Source: Myxococcus xanthus
Lineage (GTDB): Bacteria > Myxococcota > Myxococcia > Myxococcales > Myxococcaceae
Reading direction: 5' to 3'
Length of the DNA stretch: 64,000 bases
NCBI RefSeq assembly: GCF_006402735.1
Contig: NZ_CP017174.1
Span: 5,769,001 to 5,833,000, forward strand
In this document: positions 18,198 to 27,458 of the stretch, one piece after another
Layout: each line of letters starts with the position of its first letter
Numbering within the stretch: the first letter of the stretch is position 1
Notes under the pieces: model-generated
What the model saw: the letters and a program-made list of their open reading frames with translations, nothing else
Told to the model about the DNA's origin: nothing
The model's database searches: none
Position numbers and translations under genes: made by a program

Positions 18198-19090
18198 CAG
18201 GACTTCCGCTCCACCGTGTAGCGCGCCAATGCCGCCAGCGGCCCGTCCTCGCCCTCCAGGGGGCGTACGGCCGCGATGGCTTCGGCCACCTTCTGGTCCG
18301 CCAGCTTCCGCGACGCCTCCAGGCCCACCACCGCCGGGAAGGTGAAGCGCCCGGCCGCGGCGTCCGCGCCCGCGGGCTTGCCCAGCTCCGCCGCCGTGGC
18401 CGTCACGTCCAGCACGTCATCGGCAATCTGGAAGGCCAGCCCCACCGCGTCGCCGTAGGTGTCCGCGCGCGCCAATGCGTCTGCGTCTCCACCGCTGGCC
18501 AGCACGCCCATGCGGCACGCGGCCCGGATGAGGGCGCCCGTCTTCATGCGGTGCAGCCGGATGAGGTAGTCCAGCGCGGACGGCCGGTCCTCGGCGGTGT
18601 CCAGCACCTGCCCGCCCACCATGCCCGCCGCGCCCGAGGCCACCGCCAGTTCCCGGCACAGCGCGGCGCGCATGCTCTCGGGTCCACTGGCCACCAGGGT
18701 GAAGGCCTCCGTCAACAGCGCGTCACCCGCGAGGATGGCCATGGACTCACCGTACACCTTGTGGTTGGTGAGCCGGCCCCGGCGGTAGTCGTCGTTGTCC
18801 ATCGCCGGCAGGTCGTCATGCACCAGCGAATACGTGTGCACGTACTCCAGCGCGCACGCCGCGTCGCCCGCCACCGCCGACAAGGTGCTTCCGCGCGCCA
18901 CGAGGTCCGCGAAGGCCAGGCAGAGCACCGGGCGCAGGCGCTTGCCGCCGGCCAGCAGGGAATAGCGGATGGCCTCCGCGAGCTTCGGCGGCGTCCCGGC
19001 GGGCCCGAGCCGATCCACACGCTCGCTCAGGAGGGACTCGACGCGCGCCTGCTGGGCGGCCAGGAAGGAGTTCAATTGAAACGTTGCCAC
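18197..19090 (-). CDS. ispA: Short-chain polyprenyl diphosphate synthase (FPP/GGPP type)
   Basis: 297 aa from the GTG at 19090, the normal IspA size; longer in-frame extensions run through the receiver gene and are rejected. The first aspartate-rich motif is HDDLPAMDND (91-100), with the two-residue insertion typical of bacterial farnesyl/geranylgeranyl synthases, and the second is DDVLD. GGKRLRP (48-54) binds the diphosphate. It extends DMAPP with IPP; chain length cannot be fixed from the sequence by eye. It lies 17 bases after a receiver gene and overlaps dxs by 1 base. Confidence 0.9.
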   Translation of the reverse strand: MATFQLNSFLAAQQARVESLLSERVDRLGPAGTPPKLAEAIRYSLLAGGKRLRPVLCLAFADLVARGSTLSAVAGDAACALEYVHTYSLVHDDLPAMDNDDYRRGRLTNHKVYGESMAILAGDALLTEAFTLVASGPESMRAALCRELAVASGAAGMVGGQVLDTAEDRPSALDYLIRLHRMKTGALIRAACRMGVLASGGDADALARADTYGDAVGLAFQIADDVLDVTATAAELGKPAGADAAAGRFTFPAVVGLEASRKLADQKVAEAIAAVRPLEGEDGPLAALARYTVERKS

Positions 19091-19107
19091 GAGCGTCCGT
19101 GCTCCTC

Positions 19108-19488
19108 TTATGGAATCTGCGCGGGCACGAGCTCGCGAATACGGCTGACGAGCTTGTCCATGTCCAGCGGCTTGACGAAGTAGTCCGCGGCGCCCACCGC
19201 CATGCCGTGCCGCTTGTCCTCGGGCTCCCCGCGGCCACTGATGAAGATGACCGGGATGTCCCGGAACTGCTCGTTCTTCTTCACCGCCCGGCACAGCTCG
19301 AAGCCGTCAATCCAGGACATGTTCACGTCCAGGAGGATGGCGTGCGGCCGGTGCAGTTGGAGCGACGCGATGAGCCGCAGGCCGTTGGCCGCCATGGTGA
19401 CGGCAAAGCCCTCGTCCTCCAGGGCCGCCGCCAGCAGCTCCCGCGTGTCGCGGTCATCATCGACAATGGTGATTTTCGGCTTCGACAT
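19108..19488 (-). CDS. Stand-alone receiver-domain response regulator
   Basis: 126 aa, a complete CheY-like receiver with no output domain. The acidic pocket is D10-D12 (IVDDDRD), the phospho-acceptor D54 ([11 protein letters not shown]), the switch residue S84 (FISGR), and the conserved lysine K106 (FVKPLD). Single-domain receivers act by protein-protein contact or as phosphate relays. It sits between xseB and ispA with gaps of 24 and 17 bases. No kinase lies immediately next to it. Confidence 0.9.
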   Translation of the reverse strand: MSKPKITIVDDDRDTRELLAAALEDEGFAVTMAANGLRLIASLQLHRPHAILLDVNMSWIDGFELCRAVKKNEQFRDIPVIFISGRGEPEDKRHGMAVGAADYFVKPLDMDKLVSRIRELVPAQIP

Positions 19489-19512
19489 GCCGGAGTGGAC
19501 GCGCCCGAGTAC

Positions 19513-19863
19513 CTAGAACGGGACGTCATCCTCCGGGGGCGGGCGGGGAGCGGGGGCCCGAGGGGCCGCCGGCGCCGCTGGACGCGCGGCGACCGACAGG
19601 GGCGCCACCACGTCGTTTCCGTCCTCGTCCAGCAGGAGCTGTTCGATGCGCTGCTCCGCCTCGGTGAGCAGCTTCTCACCCCTGCGCACCAGCCGGATGC
19701 CTTCCTCGAAGGCCTTGAGCGAGTCCTCCAGGGAGAGATTGCCGCTCTCCAGTCGTCCCACCGTCTCCTCGAGCCGGGAGACCACGTCCCCGTACTGCTC
19801 GGGGACCTCGGTCTCCGCCACCTTGTCCGCCTTGGGCGCCTTGTCCGACTTCGCCACTTCCAT
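19513..19863 (-). CDS. xseB: Exodeoxyribonuclease VII small subunit
   Basis: 116 aa. The central part carries the XseB helical hairpin (SRLEETVGRLESGNLSLEDS, then LKAFEEGIRLVRRGEKLLTE). The family is usually 60-90 aa; here an acidic/lysine N-terminal tail of about 22 residues and a Pro/Ala-rich C-terminal tail of about 35 residues, ending PPPEDDVPF, are added. It forms the small-subunit component of ExoVII with XseA. A strong GGAGGTGG precedes the ATG. The gap to xseA is 42 bases. Confidence 0.92.
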   Translation of the reverse strand: MEVAKSDKAPKADKVAETEVPEQYGDVVSRLEETVGRLESGNLSLEDSLKAFEEGIRLVRRGEKLLTEAEQRIEQLLLDEDGNDVVAPLSVAARPAAPAAPRAPAPRPPPEDDVPF

Positions 19864-19905
19864 CCACCTCCCCGTATGGGGCGCGGGACTCTAGAGGGTG
19901 GCCCG

Positions 19906-21621
19906 TCAGCAGTCCACCGGCCCTTTCACCGCCGTGACGGTGGCTTCGATTTCTTCACATCCCCCGAGCGACTTCGCCCCGTTCGACGCGAGCTTGAGCC
20001 CCAGGCGCTCTCCCACCTGGACATCCGCGCCCGTTCGGACCACCGCGCCATCGCGCTGTCGGAACACCACCGAATAGCCGCGCGACATCACCTTCAACGG
20101 ACTCATGGCGTCCAGACGTCCCTCCAGACGCTGGAAACGCTTCTGTGCATCCGCCAGGGCCCCCTGCTGGAGCGCCAGCAGCCGTGCCCGGTGCGCGGCC
20201 AGCCGGGCACGCTCGCGGGACACCTGGGCCGCCGGTGACGCCCTCTCGAGCCCCAGCCGCGCCGTCGCCAGCGCCCCGTGCCGCGTCGCCTCACCTGCGC
20301 GCACCGCCTCCGACAGCCGCATGGCCAGCTTCAACAGGTGCGCCCGCTGCTCACCCAGCCGTGCCTGGGGACGCGCCCGCTGCAGCCTTTCGGTCAGCGA
20401 CCGCAGCGCCTCACGGTGCCCTCGCACGGCCGGCCGCAGCACGCGCATCATCGACTCCACCTGCTCGGACAGGTGCAGCCGCTGGTGGTTGATGGCCCGC
20501 CGAGGGTCCTCCAACCGCGACGCGAGCTGGCCCTGCTCCTCGCGCAGCTCCAGCACCCGACGCTCCATGGCACGCCGCAGACGGCCCGCCTGTGTGGCCA
20601 GCGTCAGCTCCAGGTCGGCCAGCACCGGCGCCAGGCGCTCCGCCGCGGCGCTGGGCGTGGGCGCGCGCAGGTCCGCCACGAAGTCGGAAATGGTGAAGTC
20701 GATTTCGTGACCGATGGCGGACACCACCGGCACCGGCGAGGCGAAGATGGCGCGGGCCACGCGCTCCTCGTTGAAGGTCCAGAGGTCCTCCACCGAGCCA
20801 CCACCGCGCGTCACCACGATGACGTCCACGTCCGTGCGCGCCAGCCGCTCGATGGCGCGAGCCACCTCCACGGCGGAGCCTTCGCCCTGCACGCGCGCGT
20901 CCGCCACCAGGACGCTCTGCCGGGGGTTGCGCGAATGCAGCACGCGCAGGAAGTCCTGGAGCGCCGCACCCGTGCGGCTCGTCACCACGCCAATCCGCCG
21001 AGGAAGGGAGGGCAACGGCCTGGGGGGCCGCACGCGCCCGGGACCAATGAGTCCCTCCTGGGCCAGCCGCTCCTTGAGCTGCTCGAAGGCCAGCGCCAGG
21101 GCGCCCTCGCCCACCGGCTCCAGCCGCTGGACGATGAGGCTGTAGCGACCCTGCGGCTCGTACAGGTCCACGCTGCCTTCGGCAATCACCTCCATGCCGT
21201 CGCGCAGCGCGAAGCGCAGCCGGGCCGCCATGGAGGCCCACACCTTCGCGTCGATGGCCGCGCCCGCGTCCTTCAGCGAGAAGTACCAGTGGCCGCGCGC
21301 GTTGGGCCCACGGAAGCCCGTCACCTCGCCGCGCACGATGACGCGGGCGAAGCGCGACTCCAGCGTCTGCTTGAGCTGGCGGGTCAGCTCGCCCACCGAC
21401 AGCACCACGCGCTCGGGCTTGGGCGGCGGAGGCGGCGCGCCTTCCATTGGCCCCAGCAGCGAGGTGCCGTCCTCGTCCACCGGAGGCGGTGGAGGCTTCG
21501 GCGGCGCCGCGGCCTTCCGCGCCGCGCCAGCCGCACGGGGGGTGGAGGCGCCACTGCCAAACAGGTCACCCTGCTGGCCCACTGGCGGCAGCGTGCCGCC
21601 TCCCACCTTGCGCCGGGTCAT
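19906..21621 (-). CDS. xseA: Exodeoxyribonuclease VII large subunit
   Basis: 571 aa, longer than the usual 400-460 because of a Pro/Ala-rich N-terminal extension of about 70 residues. That extension contains QQGDLF at 16-21, resembling a beta-clamp-binding hexapeptide. Next come the OB-fold nucleic-acid binding domain (VGELTRQLKQTLESRFARVI, then VRGEVTGF), the catalytic core with RIGVVTSRTGAALQD, VTRGGGSVEDLWTFN and SAIGHEIDFTI, then coiled coils and a C-terminal segment PLKVMSRGYSVVF. ExoVII degrades single-stranded DNA to oligonucleotides. The ATG overlaps the stop of the FHA/TPR gene by four bases. Confidence 0.93.
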   Translation of the reverse strand: MTRRKVGGGTLPPVGQQGDLFGSGASTPRAAGAARKAAAPPKPPPPPVDEDGTSLLGPMEGAPPPPPKPERVVLSVGELTRQLKQTLESRFARVIVRGEVTGFRGPNARGHWYFSLKDAGAAIDAKVWASMAARLRFALRDGMEVIAEGSVDLYEPQGRYSLIVQRLEPVGEGALALAFEQLKERLAQEGLIGPGRVRPPRPLPSLPRRIGVVTSRTGAALQDFLRVLHSRNPRQSVLVADARVQGEGSAVEVARAIERLARTDVDVIVVTRGGGSVEDLWTFNEERVARAIFASPVPVVSAIGHEIDFTISDFVADLRAPTPSAAAERLAPVLADLELTLATQAGRLRRAMERRVLELREEQGQLASRLEDPRRAINHQRLHLSEQVESMMRVLRPAVRGHREALRSLTERLQRARPQARLGEQRAHLLKLAMRLSEAVRAGEATRHGALATARLGLERASPAAQVSRERARLAAHRARLLALQQGALADAQKRFQRLEGRLDAMSPLKVMSRGYSVVFRQRDGAVVRTGADVQVGERLGLKLASNGAKSLGGCEEIEATVTAVKGPVDC

Positions 21622-23357
21622 CGGGACAGCTTCTCGACCCAGGTCTTCGCCTTCTCGTGGTACTCGTCATCAGGAGGCGTCATCGCCACCACGTCCTTGA
21701 ACTTGGGCAGGGCCTCGTCGGGGCTCCCGTCCTTCAGGGAGTAGGCCTGGAGGTAGACGTCCTTCGCCTTCGCCTTCAACTCACTGATGATGTTGGCGGC
21801 GCCCGCGTGTCCGGGGTCCGCCTGCAGCGCCTTGCGCGAGTAGTCCATGGCGCGGCCCCACTGCCCCGCCGCCTTCGCCGCGGTGGCGCCCTTGTAGAAG
21901 ATGGTGGCCGCCCGCGTGCCCGCGTTGCGCGCCATCTTGCTGGGACGGCCGCCGGTGATGTCCTTGTCCAGCGACATCAGCTTCGACAGGCCCCGGGCGT
22001 CCAGGTCCTCCAGCCGCTTGTAGAGGTTGCCGAACTCCGTCACCTGCCCGAGCACCTTCTTGCACTGCGGCGTGCGCGCCATGCACGCGTTGAGGATGGC
22101 CACAGCGCCGGACATGTCGCCGTCGCGGAAGCGGTCAACGGCGGGCTCCCACGGCTTGGGGGCCGGCCCCTGGACCACGGGCCTGGGCGTGTCACGGACG
22201 ATGATGGCCTGCGCCGCCTGCTCGTTGATGAGCTTGGCGTCGCGGTGCTCCGGGAAGGCCACCAGGATGTCGTCGGTGATGGCCTTGGCCATGTCGAGCT
22301 GATTCTCATCCAGCAGCTTGCGCGCCTCGCGCGTTCGCACGTCCGCGGACTCCGACAGCGCGCGCTTCGTCGCGTTCACCTGCTCGTAGAGGAACTGGCT
22401 CTCACCCGCGCTGGCCAGCAACGTGCCGGCCTTGCCCAGCTCCTTCTTCGCCAGGGCCTCCTTGGCCGCCGTCAGCTTCTCCTGGACGGGAATCTCCCGC
22501 GCGGCGTGCCCGAGGTAGTCCGCCACGCCCGGGTACTCCGGGGCCTCGGCCTGGAGCTCCTCCAGCTTCGCCTTCGCTTCGACCCACTTGCCCTCGCGCA
22601 CCAGGTTCTTGGCGTCCTGGAACAGGCTGCCCAGCCGCTCCCGGTAGTTCTTGCCCTGACGGGCTTCTTCCGCGGCGACCGCCTGCTGCTTCTGGACGTT
22701 CATCCGCACCACGCCCAGGCCCGCGAACAGCACCACCACCGCGCCCGCCACCCCCAGCGTGATGAGCTTCTTCTTCTTCAGCTCCTCGGGGGTAGGCGCC
22801 GTGGCCGCCGTCGCGCGCGCACTGCGCACGCGGCCACCTTCGACGCGAGGCCCCGGACGGGGCGGCACCGCGCCGCGGCTGCCAGAGGCCGCCGGACGAG
22901 GACGCGGACCGGGGGCCGGCGCGCCGACCATCATCGTGGAGTTGGCCACGTCCTCGAAGCGCAGCTCCGTGTCGCCCAACGTGATGACGTCACCGTTGGC
23001 CAGCGGCGTCTCCTCGTTGATGACGTCGCCGTTGACGAGCGTTCCGTTACCGGAGCCCAGGTCGCTCACCGCCCAGCCCGCTCCCGACTTCCGCACCATG
23101 ACGTGCTTGCGGGACACGGAGGTGTCCGGGATGCAGATGGCGTTATCGGTCGCTCGACCGATGACGTACTCCTCCTCGGACAGGGCAAACTCCTCACCAT
23201 CCTTGGGGCCAGCGATGCAAATGAGCCGGGCTGCGGCGGAGACGGGGGCAGGCGCGGGCCGGGCGGACGTCCTGCGCACGGCGGGACGGGACCCGGTCCC
23301 ACCCGAGGGCGCCCCAGAAGGGGGCCGGCGGCGTGCCGGAGGGGAACCGTTGGACAT
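21618..23357 (-). CDS. FHA-domain membrane protein with TPR-like C-terminus (Tad/Kil locus)
   Basis: 579 aa from the ATG at 23357; a GTG three codons upstream has a better-placed AGGA and may be the true start. A basic/Pro-rich tail is followed by an FHA domain (about 45-135; VIGRATDNAICIPDTSVSRK, then DLGSGNGTLVNG), a Pro-rich linker, one membrane helix (about 193-212; LITLGVAGAVVVLFAGLGVV), and an extracytoplasmic helical repeat region with TPR-like units. FHA domains bind phosphothreonine peptides, so the cytoplasmic part may sense Ser/Thr kinase signalling. It is the last gene of the Tad-like unit and overlaps xseA. In M. xanthus I believe this is part of the Kil killing system. Confidence 0.85.
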   Translation of the reverse strand: MSNGSPPARRRPPSGAPSGGTGSRPAVRRTSARPAPAPVSAAARLICIAGPKDGEEFALSEEEYVIGRATDNAICIPDTSVSRKHVMVRKSGAGWAVSDLGSGNGTLVNGDVINEETPLANGDVITLGDTELRFEDVANSTMMVGAPAPGPRPRPAASGSRGAVPPRPGPRVEGGRVRSARATAATAPTPEELKKKKLITLGVAGAVVVLFAGLGVVRMNVQKQQAVAAEEARQGKNYRERLGSLFQDAKNLVREGKWVEAKAKLEELQAEAPEYPGVADYLGHAAREIPVQEKLTAAKEALAKKELGKAGTLLASAGESQFLYEQVNATKRALSESADVRTREARKLLDENQLDMAKAITDDILVAFPEHRDAKLINEQAAQAIIVRDTPRPVVQGPAPKPWEPAVDRFRDGDMSGAVAILNACMARTPQCKKVLGQVTEFGNLYKRLEDLDARGLSKLMSLDKDITGGRPSKMARNAGTRAATIFYKGATAAKAAGQWGRAMDYSRKALQADPGHAGAANIISELKAKAKDVYLQAYSLKDGSPDEALPKFKDVVAMTPPDDEYHEKAKTWVEKLSR

Positions 23358-23393
23358 GCGAATCACCGACTTCCTGTCGAAGTGAGCACGCGC

Positions 23394-24848
23394 CTACAGC
23401 TCGTGCTCGTAAGCCAACTGCAAACCTAGATTGTGGCAGCGATGCTCGGCCGTAGGGAAGCGTCGACCCATTTCCTGCAACGCGGCCCGAGCCGTCCGCG
23501 CATTCCGGTACTGTACGCTGCGTTGGAAATCGAGCATCAGCTGGCTGCACTTGTGGTCCAGCTCGGTTGCAACCTGGCCGAGTTGGAAACGCACGTCCTG
23601 ATAGATGTCAGGCTTGGTGTCCAGTGCCTCCAGCGTCACCCAAGCGAAGCGGTACTGCTGCCACGCCTTGAAGAGGTTCTCCGCGCCGACGTCGCGCGAC
23701 TCATAGAAACTGGCGCCCGCGGCCACGTACTGACGCGCCTTGGTCAAGAGCTCGTCTTGCGGCAGCTCCGGCACCGGGATGATTTCCAGGCGCAGGTTCC
23801 ACACGCGCCAGGTGTCCCGCCCCGGTGGGTTGCGGACATTGTCGAAGACGATGGAGTTGAGCTCGCCCCGCTTCAACGCGGAGGGCGGGAGAATCTGCTC
23901 CAGCCCGCGCTCCGTCACCGCATTCACGTCCGGCGGCACCCAGCCCACGTCCACGCCGTTGACGACCAGCGCCACCTCCTCCTTGGAGATGCCACTGGCC
24001 ATGTAGTGGACCACGGCCACCGCCCGCGTCGGAGTGACGAACTGGAAGGCGAACGACTTGTGGTCCGGGTTCTCCCACGTCACGCCCTCACCCACCCCGA
24101 ACGAGTCTGAAATCACCTCGAAGCCCAGGTCCTCCGGCTCCACGCCGGACGCCCGGCCTTCGCTCTTGGGCATGAAGAAGACGGCCAGCACGCCCACCAG
24201 CGCCAACACCAGGCCGCTTCCAACCGCGCCCACGCCCAGACGCGCTGGCTTCGACAGCTGCCCCCACCACAGGAGCAGCTTGCCCGCCTGACTGCCCGCG
24301 AGCTCCCGGCGACGGCGTGCGCGCTCCGCCGCCGTCTGCCCCGCGCCGGGCTCGGCCTTCGCCACGGCGGCGGTGCCCGGACGCACCGGAGCCACCGCGG
24401 GCTGCTGTGCGGTGGGATAACCCTCCGGCAGCACGATGCCGGACGCGGCGGGAATCGGGTCGTTGAGACGGATGGGACGGGTGGCGTCCGGGTCGAGCGC
24501 TGGGACAGGGTCGCCCCGGCGGATGGGCCGCGTGGCGTCCTCGTCCCCTTCCGGCGGCACCCAGACGAAGGTGAACTCGACGGGGCCCACGCCAATCTTG
24601 TCCCCATCCCGCAGCTGCTGCTCACCCGACAGCAGCCCACCGTTGAGCACGGTGCCATTCGAGCTGCCCATGTCCGCGACGAAGTACTTGTCGCCGCGAA
24701 GCACGATGCGCGCGTGCCTGCGTGACACGCCGTGGTCGTGCAGCACCAGGTCGTTCTCCGAGGTGCGGCCGATGTTGACCTCGGCCGCCTCGAAGGTGAG
24801 CTCCCGTCCCTGCTGGAGCCCCTGGGTGATGGTCAGGAGGATGGGCAC
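23394..24848 (-). CDS. FHA-domain single-pass membrane protein (Tad/Kil locus)
   Basis: 484 aa, GTG start. An FHA domain lies right at the N-terminus (about 20-95; EVNIGRTSENDLVLHDHGVS, SSNGTVLNG). A linker follows with two near-identical motifs DATRPIRRGDPVPA and DATRPIRLNDPIPA, then one membrane helix (about 203-225) and a large periplasmic domain of about 255 residues with no family I recognise. It shares the FHA-linker-helix-periplasm plan with the next gene but not the periplasmic domain. The duplicated DATRPIR motif holds a threonine and could be a phosphorylation or docking site. It starts 6 bases after tadC. Confidence 0.83.
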   Translation of the reverse strand: MPILLTITQGLQQGRELTFEAAEVNIGRTSENDLVLHDHGVSRRHARIVLRGDKYFVADMGSSNGTVLNGGLLSGEQQLRDGDKIGVGPVEFTFVWVPPEGDEDATRPIRRGDPVPALDPDATRPIRLNDPIPAASGIVLPEGYPTAQQPAVAPVRPGTAAVAKAEPGAGQTAAERARRRRELAGSQAGKLLLWWGQLSKPARLGVGAVGSGLVLALVGVLAVFFMPKSEGRASGVEPEDLGFEVISDSFGVGEGVTWENPDHKSFAFQFVTPTRAVAVVHYMASGISKEEVALVVNGVDVGWVPPDVNAVTERGLEQILPPSALKRGELNSIVFDNVRNPPGRDTWRVWNLRLEIIPVPELPQDELLTKARQYVAAGASFYESRDVGAENLFKAWQQYRFAWVTLEALDTKPDIYQDVRFQLGQVATELDHKCSQLMLDFQRSVQYRNARTARAALQEMGRRFPTAEHRCHNLGLQLAYEHEL

Positions 24849-24854
24849 GGGGCG

Positions 24855-25745
24855 CTACCCCGCGACGTTTCCGAACATGAACTGGAACACGATGGGCCCG
24901 AACAGCACCATGAACACCGTGGGGAAGATGCACGCGATGAGCGGGAAGAGCATCTTCACCGGCGCCTCACCGGCCAGCTTCTCCGCGCGCTGGGTGCGGT
25001 CGATGCGCATCTGCGTGGACTGGATGCGCAGCACCTTGCCCAAGCTGGTCCCCATCTTGTCCGCCTGGATGAGCGCGGTGACGAAGGTGGTCAGCGGCGG
25101 CAGGTCCACGCGGACAATCATGCTCTTGAGGCCCTCTTCACGCGTCTTGCCCATCTTCAGCTGCTTGAGCACCAGTTGCAGTTCCTCGCGCAGCGGACCG
25201 GCCTTGCCCTTCTCCACCACCTTGGCCAGTGCCGCGGTGAAGTCCAGGCCGGCTTCCACCGACAGCGTCAGCAGGTCCAGGCTGTAGGGCAGCGCGCGGC
25301 TGATGAGCAGGTGGCGCTTCTTCACCTGGTCGTTCAGCCACATCAGCGGGTAGTACATGCCGAAGAGCAGGAACAGCGGCGACCACACCAGGCTCACGCC
25401 GAAGCCGTTGAGCAGGATGAGGCCCATGATGAGGCCCATCACCGCGCTGACTTCCTGCAGCGCCATGATGTCCTCGGGCTTGTACGCCTGCGGCTCGCCC
25501 GCCTTGATGAGGTTGCGGCGCGCCTTGGCCTCGTAGCCGGGCCACATGAAGCGGCGGTTCATCGCGCCCAGGCGGCGGATGGCCACCGAGCCGAAGCCCT
25601 TCATGCCGCCCGTGGACTCGTCACGGACCTCCGACAGGAAGCGCTCCAGCATCGTCTGGTACAGCCCCAGGCCCAGGAAACCCACGGCGCCCGCGAAGAG
25701 GAGCGCCGAGCTGCCGATCAACATTGGCGTCAGGACATCGTCCAC
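24855..25745 (-). CDS. tadC: TadC-like type II/IV secretion platform protein
   Basis: 296 aa, GTG start. It carries a T2SSF (GspF/PilC) domain with the helices ALPYSLDLLTLSVEAGLDFT and ALIQADKMGTSLGKVLR. Membrane segments lie near the N-terminus (about 7-27), in the middle (two around 95-135) and at the C-terminus (MLFPLIACIFPTVFMVLFGP). In Tad systems TadB and TadC form the inner-membrane platform on which the TadA ATPase acts. The gap to tadB is 10 bases. I place it as the TadC partner by order and sequence; the reverse assignment is unlikely. Confidence 0.87.
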   Translation of the reverse strand: MDDVLTPMLIGSSALLFAGAVGFLGLGLYQTMLERFLSEVRDESTGGMKGFGSVAIRRLGAMNRRFMWPGYEAKARRNLIKAGEPQAYKPEDIMALQEVSAVMGLIMGLILLNGFGVSLVWSPLFLLFGMYYPLMWLNDQVKKRHLLISRALPYSLDLLTLSVEAGLDFTAALAKVVEKGKAGPLREELQLVLKQLKMGKTREEGLKSMIVRVDLPPLTTFVTALIQADKMGTSLGKVLRIQSTQMRIDRTQRAEKLAGEAPVKMLFPLIACIFPTVFMVLFGPIVFQFMFGNVAG

Positions 25746-25755
25746 GGTGCACCTC

Positions 25756-26601
25756 TCAGATATCGATGTTGACGATGCGCCGGATGATGAGGATGCCCAT
25801 CACTTCCATGATGGCGATGATGATCACGAGGATCCAACCGAAGATGTGGTCCATCATCGGCTCCATCAGGTCGGGCCGCATGTAGTTGAGCACCATGCCG
25901 AGCACACCGGGCATCGCCGCGACGATCCACCCCTGCAGCTTGCCCTGCGAGGTGAGCGCGTCGATCTTGCCCTCTAGACGGAAGCGCTCGCGGATCACCG
26001 TGGAGATCGTCTCGAACATCTCGGCCATGTTGCCGCCGAGCTGACGGGCGATGTTGGTGGACACGACGACCAGCTCCAGGTCGTCACTGCCCACGCGGCG
26101 GCCCATGTTGATGAGCGCCTCCTCCAGCGGAACACCCAGCTTCACTTCCTTCACGAAGAGCCCGAACTCCTGCGACAGCGGCGGCATCGCCTCGCGCGCC
26201 ACGTGCTCGATGGCCTGGGGGAACGTGAGACCGGCCTTGAAGGCGTTGGCCATGGCCTGCAGCGCGTCCACCAACTGCACGTTGAACTTCTTGATGCGCC
26301 GCTTCCGGTAGTGCTTGACCATCAGCATCGGCAGGAAGAAGCCGAACACCGTGGCCACCACCGCCAGGATGGGGTTGAAGATGATGTACGACAGGATCCC
26401 CAACAAGCACATGCACGCGATGTTGAGGATCAACATCTGGCGTGGATCGATGAAGAGGAACATGTCGCTCAAGTCGTTCATCGACTTGGCGACGTAGCGC
26501 TCCTGGTACTGCTCATACGCCTTCGACAGGACGCTGAAGATCACCAGGCTGAAGAAGAAGACCGAGCCGGTGACGAGGAGGAGGACGATTCCAGCAAGCA
26601 T
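25756..26601 (-). CDS. tadB: TadB-like platform protein
   Basis: 281 aa. One N-terminal membrane helix (3-25), two more at about 55-95, the T2SSF domain (QLVDALQAMANAFKAGLTFP; VVVSTNIARQLGGNMAEMFE) and C-terminal helices (IVAAMPGVLGMVL; WILVIIIAIMEVMGILII). TadB proteins classically have this extended N-terminal region. It would form the inner-membrane platform with TadC. The gene is 41 bases downstream of cpaB. Confidence 0.87.
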   Translation of the reverse strand: MLAGIVLLLVTGSVFFFSLVIFSVLSKAYEQYQERYVAKSMNDLSDMFLFIDPRQMLILNIACMCLLGILSYIIFNPILAVVATVFGFFLPMLMVKHYRKRRIKKFNVQLVDALQAMANAFKAGLTFPQAIEHVAREAMPPLSQEFGLFVKEVKLGVPLEEALINMGRRVGSDDLELVVVSTNIARQLGGNMAEMFETISTVIRERFRLEGKIDALTSQGKLQGWIVAAMPGVLGMVLNYMRPDLMEPMMDHIFGWILVIIIAIMEVMGILIIRRIVNIDI

Positions 26602-26642
26602 GTGCGCGCTTCCCTAAGAGCGAGGGTGGACGACGCACGCCA

Positions 26643-27458
26643 TCACGGCGCGCCAGCGCCCGCGGCCCGCTCGGCACCGCCCTTGATGATTTGGATGATT
26701 TCGCGGCGCTTCTGCTCCAGCACGCGGGTGCGCTCACCCGACAGCAGCGTGCTGATGGTCGCGCGGCCACGCTCCTCGATGAGGTCCACGTCGTCCTCGT
26801 TGCGGAGGCTGAGCGTCAGCTGGCCGAGCTCCACCGCGAGCACCAGGATTTCGGCCTCTTCCGGCAGCACCATCAGCGAGATGTTGTTGTACTCGCGCTG
26901 GTTCTCCGGGATGAGGTTCACGTTGGTGGTACCGGTGATCTTGCCCGTGGCCACCACGATGACGTTCTGAAGCAGCGTCACGGCGACGTTCTCGTCCGTC
27001 TGCGGGTCGCGGAAGGTGCCAATGACGTCCACGTGGTCATTGGGGCGAATCCAGCCGCCCACCGACGTGGTGTGCTTCGCCTCGATGGTGAGGGCGCGCG
27101 CCTTCTTCTGCACCTTCGACGACAGCCGCTCGGCGGCCTTGGTCGTCTCGAACTGGCTCCACAGCAGCGGATCACCCGCCTGCAGCGCGACCAGCACCTT
27201 CTGGTTCACGATGTAGGTCGCGGAGTCCGGACGCACCACGGAGGACGTCACGAACTGCTCCGGCACGGAGCGCTGGGAGATCATCTCGAAGGTGATGACC
27301 GTGCCTTCAGGGACGTCCTGCGCCGCCACGACGACGGGCACCAGGTTCCATCCGCGGCGGACATCCGCCTCCTTCTTCTTGATGGCGGAATACGCGATGA
27401 CGCCGGCCAACAGGCCCAGCACAAGCGCGACGACGAGCGGAGTCTTGCCCTTCAGCAT
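26643..27458 (-). CDS. cpaB: CpaB/RcpC-like Flp pilus assembly protein
   Basis: 271 aa. An N-terminal membrane anchor (7-25, PLVVALVLGLLAGVIAYSAI) is followed by a SAF domain (about 38-105; VPVVVAAQDVPEGTVITFEM) and the CpaB C-terminal domain (NVAVTLLQNVIVVATGKITG). CpaB/RcpC proteins are periplasmic and associate with the secretin, contacting peptidoglycan. A good promoter lies about 115 bases upstream, so cpaB begins the cpaB-tadB-tadC-FHA-FHA unit. The family is usually secretin-adjacent, but no secretin gene is present here. Confidence 0.88.
   Translation of the reverse strand: MLKGKTPLVVALVLGLLAGVIAYSAIKKKEADVRRGWNLVPVVVAAQDVPEGTVITFEMISQRSVPEQFVTSSVVRPDSATYIVNQKVLVALQAGDPLLWSQFETTKAAERLSSKVQKKARALTIEAKHTTSVGGWIRPNDHVDVIGTFRDPQTDENVAVTLLQNVIVVATGKITGTTNVNLIPENQREYNNISLMVLPEEAEILVLAVELGQLTLSLRNEDDVDLIEERGRATISTLLSGERTRVLEQKRREIIQIIKGGAERAAGAGAP

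Noticed and set aside
19091-19294. Longer N-terminus for the IspA-like protein
   Set aside because: The extension runs through the receiver gene in another frame and is Arg/Gly-rich; the GTG at 19090 gives the usual enzyme length.
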